Shown: positions 56,088 through 64,000 of the stretch, piece after piece
Position numbering within the stretch: the first letter of the stretch is position 1
How the letters are laid out: each line of letters opens with the position of its first letter
Assembly: GCA_963717745.1 (NCBI GenBank)
Contig: CAVQXJ010000001.1
Span: 84,593 to 148,592, forward strand
DNA from: JACCXG01 sp963717745
GTDB taxonomy: Bacteria > Acidobacteriota > Vicinamibacteria > Vicinamibacterales > 2-12-FULL-66-21
Length of the DNA: 64,000 nt
Reading direction: 5' to 3'
Position numbers and translations under genes: made by a program
Notes under the pieces: generated by a model
What the model saw: the letters and a program-made list of their open reading frames with translations, nothing else
Told to the model about the DNA's origin: nothing
The model's database searches: none

Positions 56088-57356
56088 GTGAAGCACACGG
56101 CTGTCGACGTCATCCGGGCCAAGCGTGACGGCGGGGTCCTGTCGGACGACCAGATCGACTGGGTCATCGCTGCCTACACCCGGGGCGAGGTGGCGGAAGA
56201 GCAGATGTCCGCACTGGCCATGGCGGTGTTCCTGAACGGCATGACGCAGCGCGAGACGGCCCGCTGGACCCAGGCCATGATCGACTCGGGTGAGCGGCTG
56301 TCGTGGCCGGTGCCGACGGTCGACAAGCACTCGACCGGCGGGGTCGGCGACAAGATCACGCTGCCGCTGGCGCCGCTGGTCGCGGCCTGCGGGGTGGCGG
56401 TGCCGCAGCTGTCCGGGCGCGGGCTCGGCCACACGGGCGGCACGCTGGACAAGCTGGAGTCGATCCCGGGCTGGCGTGCTTCGCTGTCCTCGTCGGAGAT
56501 TCGCGACCAACTGCTGTCGGTTGGCGCGGTGATCTGCGCGCCGACCGACGGGCTGGCACCGGCCGACCGGAAGCTGTACGCACTGCGCGACGTGACGGGG
56601 ACGGTGGAGTCCGTGCCGCTGATCGCGTCGTCGATCATGTCGAAGAAGATCGCGGAGGGCGCGGGCGCGCTGGTCCTGGACGTGAAGGTCGGCTCGGGTG
56701 CGTTCATGAAGTCCCTCGAGTCGGCGCGGGCGCTGGCGTCGGCGTTGGTCGCCATCGGGACCGCGCACGGCCAGAAGGTGACGGCGCTGCTCACGGACAT
56801 GTCGGTGCCGTTGGGTCGTGCGGTGGGGAACGCGGTCGAGGTCGCCGAAGCGGTTGATGTACTGAGGGGTGGCGGGCCGGCGGACGTGGTGTCGCTGACG
56901 GTCGAGCTGGCGTCGGAGATGCTGTCGCTGGCGGGGGTTTCGGCCGATCCGGCCGCGGTGCTGGCGTCGGGCGCGGCGTACGAGACGTGGTGCCGGATGA
57001 TCGCCGCGCAGGGTGGCGATCCCACTGCTGAGCTACCCGTTCCCCGGCACGTGCACGTGGTGGAGGCGCCCCGGGATGGTGTCGTGAGCCGGTTGGACGC
57101 GTGGGGCGTTGGTGTGGCGGCGTGGCGGCTGGGTGCTGGCCGGGCACGCAAGGAGGACCCGGTCCAGGCGGCGGCGGGCATCCTGTGCCACGCGAAGCCG
57201 GGCGACACCGTGTCGAAAGGCGAGCCCCTGCTGGAACTGCACACCGACACTCCGGACGCCGTGGACGGCGCGTTGGCGGCGCTGGACGGCGCGTACGAGA
57301 TCGCGGACGAGGCGCCGGCGGGAACTCCGTTGGTGCTGGACCGAATCCGCGGCTAG
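56088..57356 (+). CDS. deoA: Thymidine phosphorylase
   Basis: From the GTG at 56088 the protein has 422 residues. VDVIRAKRDGGVLSDDQIDW, VDKHSTGGVGDKITLPLAPL (phosphate site), SGRGLGHTGGTLDKLES and IMSKKIAEGAGALVLDVKVG with GAFMK are the family motifs. The C-terminal domain includes RKEDPVQAAAGI. It splits thymidine to thymine and deoxyribose 1-phosphate. Spacing of four bases from cdd shows an operon. It ends tail-to-tail, overlapping by two bases, with a minus-strand gene. Confidence 0.95.
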   Translation: MKHTAVDVIRAKRDGGVLSDDQIDWVIAAYTRGEVAEEQMSALAMAVFLNGMTQRETARWTQAMIDSGERLSWPVPTVDKHSTGGVGDKITLPLAPLVAACGVAVPQLSGRGLGHTGGTLDKLESIPGWRASLSSSEIRDQLLSVGAVICAPTDGLAPADRKLYALRDVTGTVESVPLIASSIMSKKIAEGAGALVLDVKVGSGAFMKSLESARALASALVAIGTAHGQKVTALLTDMSVPLGRAVGNAVEVAEAVDVLRGGGPADVVSLTVELASEMLSLAGVSADPAAVLASGAAYETWCRMIAAQGGDPTAELPVPRHVHVVEAPRDGVVSRLDAWGVGVAAWRLGAGRARKEDPVQAAAGILCHAKPGDTVSKGEPLLELHTDTPDAVDGALAALDGAYEIADEAPAGTPLVLDRIRG

Positions 57357-57991
57357 GACCGCTCGTTCGTCAGTGACCACCGCGAGAACCTGGTTGGCAC
57401 ATAGGGATGGTCGGGGCGGCACAGCCAGCCGGTCGTGACGGTCTCCTTCACGGTGACGCGGGCCGGGCGGAACGTGGCAGGGTCGATGACACCGCTGTGC
57501 CGGACCACCTCGTCGAAGAACCAGTCGGAGGTCACCACCACGAGCACGCCGGGTGACTCGCGCAGCGCGTGCTTGACGGGTGCCGCGTCGAGGAGCCGAA
57601 ACGCGCGGTTGATGGCGGGCGCCGTCACACCCCGGTCGTCGAAGGCGACCTCGCCGGCGTGCAGTGCCATCCGCAACCGGATCCGTTCCTCGGCCGAGTG
57701 GAACTTGTTGTGCTGTCGCAGGCCATCCACGAGCGCGTACGGCAGCGACTCGATCAGTAGGGCCTTGGGCACGTGCGGCGGCACCAGGACGAACGCGCCG
57801 TCACCGCAGTCGTCGACCCGGCAGTCGGCCCATGGCAGGCCGGTGTCCTCGAAGGCCCGGCGCAGCGCCCGGCCCAGCCCGTCCCGGACGGCCAGCCGGT
57901 GCGGCGTCGTCCGCCACTCCTGGCCGTATTCCTCGACGTCGACGACGAGCACGCTCCGATGCACGGCCAACCGTGTGCGCCTCATCTGCAA
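57353..57991 (-). CDS. Nucleotidyl-cyclase-like protein
   Basis: The 212-residue protein has the class III cyclase fold pattern: RSVLVVDVEEYGQEW (metal aspartate position), CRVDDCGDGAFVLVPPHVP, RMALHAGEVAFDDRGVTAPA and NRAFRLLDAAPVKHAL. The second metal aspartate and substrate residues are not all clear, so catalysis is uncertain. Short stand-alone proteins of this type occur in many actinobacteria with unknown role. It converges with deoA. Confidence 0.7.
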   Translation of the reverse strand: MQMRRTRLAVHRSVLVVDVEEYGQEWRTTPHRLAVRDGLGRALRRAFEDTGLPWADCRVDDCGDGAFVLVPPHVPKALLIESLPYALVDGLRQHNKFHSAEERIRLRMALHAGEVAFDDRGVTAPAINRAFRLLDAAPVKHALRESPGVLVVVTSDWFFDEVVRHSGVIDPATFRPARVTVKETVTTGWLCRPDHPYVPTRFSRWSLTNERS

Positions 57992-58042
57992 AGGGGGCCG
58001 TCCCCGCCTACCAGCGGAAACGGCCCCGTAGGAAGCTGCGGG

Positions 58043-59236
58043 TCAGGCCAGTGCGGCCAGTGCCGTGTGGGTCAGGACGCGGACGCCTGTGAGCAGTGCG
58101 CGCTCGTCGATGCGGAACGTCGGCTGGTGGATGTCTGGCTGGGGGCCTTCACCCGACCACACGCCAAGGCGCGCGAACGAGCCCGAGATGTGCTCCAGGT
58201 ACCAGCCGAAGTCCTCGCCGCCAGACGACTGCTTCGTGCTGGTCACCGCGCGTTCGCCCAGTGCGGCCTCGACACCCGCGCGGAGCACGGCCTCGGACTC
58301 GACGTCGTTCACCACCGGAGGCACGCCGCGGCGATGTTCCAGCTCGAAGCCGACGCCGGTCGGGGCCAGCAGGGACTCGACCAGGCCCGCCACCAGCGGC
58401 TCCAGGTCGGCCCACACCTCGTGGTCGCCGGTCCGGAGGGTGCCGCGTAGCAAGCCGTCCTGTGGCACCGCGTTCGGGGCCTCGCCCGCGTGCACGGCAC
58501 CCCACACCAGGACCGTGCCAGAGCGGGGGTCGACGCGGCGGGACAGCAGTGCCGGCAGGCCGGTGATCACCGTCCCGAGTGCGTGTACCAGGTCTGCCGT
58601 CAGGTGGGGGCGGGACGTGTGGCCGCCCGGGGACGTCAGCCGCAGTTCCAGGAGGTCGGTCGCCGACGTGATGGCGCCTACGCGGGTGCCGACGCTGCCC
58701 ACCTGCAGTCGCGGGTCGCAGTGCAGGCCGAAGATCGAGCTGACGCCGTCAAGGCCGCCGGACGCGATGACGTCCAGCGCGCCGCCCGGCATGACCTCCT
58801 CGGCCGGCTGGAACACCAGCCGTACGCGGCCGGGTAGCTCCGGTGCGGACGCCAGTGCGAGGCCCGCGCCGAGCAGCATCGACGTGTGGGCGTCGTGGCC
58901 GCACGCGTGTGCGGCGCCCGGCACGGTCGACGCGTACGGCAGGCCCGTCAGCTCGGTGACCGGCAGTGCGTCCAGGTCGGCACGCAGGGCCACGCACCGC
59001 TCGCCTACGCCGATGTCGCAGATCAGACCGGTGCCGGTGTCGAAGAGCTTCGGGCGCAGGCCCGCGGCCGAGAGCAGACCGGCCACCAGTTCGGTGGTGT
59101 TGTACTCGCGCCGGGACAGCTCAGGATGCTGGTGGATGTGCCGGTACCACGCGACGACGTCTGGCGCGTTGCGTCCGAGCCAGCCGTCGAGCCATGCCGG
59201 CCCTCGGCCGGCTCCGATGTCCTCCACACTCCGCAT
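58043..59236 (-). CDS. M20-family amidohydrolase
   Basis: From the ATG at 59236 the protein has 397 residues; an in-frame extension to 59374 lacks family homology. Metal ligands lie in HACGHDAHTSMLLGAG, QPAEEVMPGG (catalytic Glu and ligand), FGLHCDPRL and SGGEDFGWYLEHISG. A dimerisation domain begins near 190 (LTSPGGHTSRPH). Members cut N-acyl amino acids or similar amides in the cytoplasm. The substrate is unknown; its place beside nucleoside salvage genes is conserved in Pseudonocardiales by my recollection. Confidence 0.9.
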   Translation of the reverse strand: MRSVEDIGAGRGPAWLDGWLGRNAPDVVAWYRHIHQHPELSRREYNTTELVAGLLSAAGLRPKLFDTGTGLICDIGVGERCVALRADLDALPVTELTGLPYASTVPGAAHACGHDAHTSMLLGAGLALASAPELPGRVRLVFQPAEEVMPGGALDVIASGGLDGVSSIFGLHCDPRLQVGSVGTRVGAITSATDLLELRLTSPGGHTSRPHLTADLVHALGTVITGLPALLSRRVDPRSGTVLVWGAVHAGEAPNAVPQDGLLRGTLRTGDHEVWADLEPLVAGLVESLLAPTGVGFELEHRRGVPPVVNDVESEAVLRAGVEAALGERAVTSTKQSSGGEDFGWYLEHISGSFARLGVWSGEGPQPDIHQPTFRIDERALLTGVRVLTHTALAALA

Positions 59237-59510
59237 ACTGACGCCCTCGTCGGTGATCAGCACGCCGGCCCCGTCCTCGGCGGCTGTGCCGCCATCCTTG
59301 GGCAGGTCAGATCGCGAGTCGAGCACTGTCACGCGATGCTCCCAAGGTTCCGTGAGTTCGCCATGATTTGCCAATCCTGCCCCATCGAGGTGCGAGGAAC
59401 GCTCAAGGTTTCCTGGTGAACCGGTTGCCGGTACGACCAGAGCGCCGAACGGCGCGCGTCCCTTCAGCCTCGCTAAACGATCTCCATCGGCCAGCGGCCG
59501 ACCAGATCGT

Positions 59511-59822
59511 CTACTTCTTCGCGTTCTTCCGTTTGATGCTGCGACCCCAGATCACGACGCCTACCAGCACAACGGAGGTGATTCCCATGACGAGCTTGCG
59601 CCGGTCTTCCTGACGGTCCGCCTCTGTTTCGGCTGGATCGAGGTCGACGGTTGGCGCGGTCGTCGCGGTTGCTCCGGATGGCGGCGGTGTCGTCGTCTGT
59701 TGCCCGGCGACGAGGCCGTAGTCGCTCTCGGAAGACTGTGGTTCAGCGAGGGCGTGGACCGGAAACAGCGCCACGACGATGCTCGTGAGGGTCACGAAGA
59801 GCAGTCGAGTGGCGCTGTGCAT
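59511..59822 (-). CDS. Small exported membrane protein of unknown function
   Basis: From the ATG at 59822 the protein has 103 residues. A signal peptide (LLFVTLTSIVVALFPVHALA) is followed by a Thr/Pro-rich segment, the acidic stretch DPAETEADRQEDRRK and a C-terminal helix (LVMGITSVVLVGVVIWG), ending in RSIKRKNAKK. The C-terminal basic tail would be cytoplasmic. No family recognised. It is upstream of the amidohydrolase on the same strand. Confidence 0.7.
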   Translation of the reverse strand: MHSATRLLFVTLTSIVVALFPVHALAEPQSSESDYGLVAGQQTTTPPPSGATATTAPTVDLDPAETEADRQEDRRKLVMGITSVVLVGVVIWGRSIKRKNAKK

Positions 59823-59929
59823 GTGACAAGCGTAGCAAGTGGGCGAGCTAGTCAGTGTCGGTGGCGGCGAGTACAGCCATGACGACCGCCGCGACGAAGA
59901 CAGACGACGCCGATATCCCACTCCACCCG

Positions 59930-60870
59930 TTAGAACCAGTCGTTGGCCGCGTCGAAGATCGACCACGTGCGCAGTCGGCCGGGCCGCCGGCGAGTGCCGC
60001 CACCGAGCGCCACGTCGCCACCCGGCCGTAGGCGCCGCCGCGCCGTGGTACGCGCCGCCCGCGGCCGCGGCGGAGAACAGCATCGCCACCACCTGGTCCA
60101 GGTCAGCGTGCCGCAGCGCGATCCCGTCGCCGGCGAGGACTCCAGGCCAAGTGACTCCATCGTCCTCATGCCGACCTCGCGGGGCCAGCGGCGAGGCGAG
60201 CGTGAACAGCGCCGCCTCCGCCTTGCCGTTGCCGACATGCAGCCAGGTGGTCACGGCGGCGGTCATGTCCGGCGGGGTCGGCTGCCTGGTGGCGTCCGGG
60301 ACCACACCTGAGGGTGGCAGCGGGTCGGAGCTCCTGGGCCGAGCGGCTGCTCGTCCGCGGCGCCGAACTTGGTCACCGGCAGCCGGGCCTCGCCAGGCAG
60401 CGGCGAGAACGGCAGTCGGCCAGCGGGTGCCCGGCGAGCCGTGCCGCCAGTCGCCACCGGCCACCGACACGCCCCGCAGCACCAGCTCGTGCAGCACGCA
60501 GGCGCCCAGCTCCGTGCCCATGCCCCACCGGCGTCCGGAGACCGGCCAGCAGCCCCAGCAGCACGTCGTCCGGCTGCCCCTGCGCGAACAGCGCCGCGAG
60601 CCTCGGCACCGCGACCGTCGGCAGGCCGCCGCCGGCGCGATGCGAACGCCGCGAAGGCCCGACCGTCGGACGGGTCGAGTGCGAGTACTCCGCACGTGGT
60701 CGAGGGTGCTGGCGAACGCCCAATGGCGCGCGGAGTCCGGCAGCTCCACGATCGCCTGCCAGAGCGCCTCCAGCTGGTCGATCTCGCCGGCCACCGACCA
60801 CTCGTCGAGCGTGGCCCAGTAGGGCTTGATGTCGGAGCAGTCGCCAGCTCGGACAGCGTCCGCTCGTCGA
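59930..60870 (-). pseudogene. Actinobacterial hypothetical protein, several frame breaks (possibly DUF6183)
   Basis: Coherent segments appear in successive frames: QLEALWQAIVELPDSARHWA, RLAALFAQGQPDDVLLGLLA, PPDMTAAVTTWLHVGNGKAE and LRHADLDQVVAMLFSAAAAG, then ATWRSVAALAGGPAD and FDAANDWF at the end. None of the frames is open throughout. The closing WRSVAALAG plus FDAANDWF resembles DUF6183 proteins as I remember them; this is weak. It follows meaB in the same direction. Confidence 0.4.
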
Positions 60871-60871
60871 C

Positions 60872-61849
60872 TCAGTGGAGAACTCCTTCAGGATCCGTTC
60901 CGCGGCCAGGGTCGGGGTGAGCGTGCCGTCGGCGACCTCCTGTTCCAGCGACGGCGTCAGCGCGCGCACCCCGGGATGCTCGGACAGCCTGGTCAGCAAC
61001 GTCTCCCGGACCATGGTCCACGTCCAGTCGACCTGCTGGCGCCGCCGCTTCGCGGCCAGCTCGCCGGACGCCGACAGCGCGTCGTGGTGCCGTCGCACCT
61101 GCTCCCAGACCTCGTCCAGGCCGGCGCCGGTCAGCCCGCTGCAGGTCAGCACCGGGGGCGTCCACGCGTCCGGCCCGCGCAGCAGCCGCAGCGCGCCGGC
61201 CAGCTCCCGCGCGGCCTTGCGGGCGTCCAGCTCGTGGTCGCCGTCGGCCTTGTTGACGGCGATCACGTCGGCCAGCTCCAGCACGCCCTTCTTGATGCCC
61301 TGCAGCTGGTCGCCGGTGCGGGCCAGCGTGAGCAGCAGGAAGCAGTCGACCATGTCGGCGACCGCGTCTCGGACTGGCCGACGCCGACGGTCTCGACGAG
61401 GACCACGTCGTAGCCGGCGGCCTCCATCACCACGATCGTCTCGCGGGTCGCGCGGGCGACGCCGCCGAGCGTGCCCGAGGTCGGCGACGGCCGGATGAAC
61501 GCGGTCGGGTCGACGGCCAGCCGGCCATCCGGGTCTTGTCGCCGAGGATCGAGCCGCCGGTGCGGGTCGACGACGGGTCGACGGCGAGCACCGCGACGCG
61601 GTGGCCCGGCCGGTCGAGCGCGTGCCGAGCGCGTCGATGAACGTCGACTTGCCCGCGCCGGGCACGCCGGTGATGCCGACCCGGTGCGCGCCGCCGGCGT
61701 GCGGCAGCAGCTCGACCAGCAGCTCCTGCGCCAGCGCGCGGTGGTCGGGCCGGCGTCGACTCGACCAGCGTGATCGCCCGGCGACAGCGTGCCGCGGTCG
61801 CCGGCGAGCACGCCCTCGGCGTAAGCCGCGACGTCGATGTGCCCGGGCC

Positions 61850-61851
<2 letters not shown>
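60872..61851 (-). pseudogene. meaB: MeaB/ArgK-type G-protein chaperone of methylmalonyl-CoA mutase, frame-broken
   Basis: Segments in two or three frames give the whole protein: a start at ATG 61851 (MAR then DVAAYAEGVLAGDRGT after a one-base fix), GITGVPGAGKSTFIDALG (Walker A), AVLAVDPSSTRTGGSILGDK, VVLVETVGVGQSE (G3 region), ELADVIAVNKADGDHELDAR (NKAD) and WTWTMVRETLLTRL near the end. MeaB protects and reloads the B12 cofactor of the mutase. Its start overlaps the mutase stop. At least four single-base changes break it, which I attribute to sequence quality. Confidence 0.8.

Positions 61852-64000
<2,149 letters not shown>

Overview
The window reads as two unrelated pieces of genome joined near position 53,558. 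Positions 1 to about 53,550 look like a GC-rich Gram-negative bacterium of the Acidobacteriota, most like Vicinamibacteria. The evidence is two very long ADOP-type MacB/FtsX permeases (one paired with PadR), a Ser/Thr kinase carrying a PD40 beta-propeller, an Oar-like TonB-dependent receptor with a carboxypeptidase-like N-terminal domain, and a complete-looking Kdo/heptose lipopolysaccharide cluster. From about 53,558 to the end the genes, codon style and order are actinobacterial (Pseudonocardiales-like): nucleoside ABC permeases, cdd, deoA, an M20 amidohydrolase, then meaB and methylmalonyl-CoA mutase. The first actinobacterial gene has lost its 5' part exactly at the join, so a chimeric contig is the simplest explanation. 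Layout of the first part: a sugar ABC transporter operon on the minus strand (355-4027); a coupled FHA/sigma-54 activator and Ser/Thr kinase (4174-8222); a frame-broken TonB-dependent receptor (8478-11596); a zinc-ribbon membrane protein; an ADOP permease; a minus-strand pair of a lipoprotein and a membrane-anchored TIR protein (16020-17716); an OmpH-like chaperone running into tRNA-Leu; a fused membrane/spermidine-synthase-like gene; a graveyard of acyltransferase, ABC and DUF2207 fragments (22385-23887); ppx-ppk; mgtE; a glycosyltransferase; PadR plus ADOP; an oligogalacturonate-lyase-like protein; a YcaQ-like glycosylase; secG; a gap-pgk-tpiA operon; the LPS cluster waaA-lpxK-lpxL-like-waaF-gmhB-hldE1-hldE2-waaC; tRNA-Val and tRNA-Asp; and a tyrosine recombinase with an excisionase-like partner beside tRNA-Asp. 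The glycolytic genes and the LPS cluster form a divergent pair around 41,672-41,838. The LPS genes together make the Kdo, heptose and acyl parts of lipid A/inner core. The intergenic DNA is unusual. It holds several long hairpins built from short tandem units, and two copies of a 56-bp core element, each framed by its own unrelated 25-bp inverted arms (13048-13230 and 17796-17958). A GACGACAC-type repeat sits at the breakpoints of the decayed gene cluster. Many genes carry single-base frame breaks, mostly insertions in the acidobacterial part; the last 4 kb is dense with indels. Sequencing error is a serious alternative to true pseudogenes.
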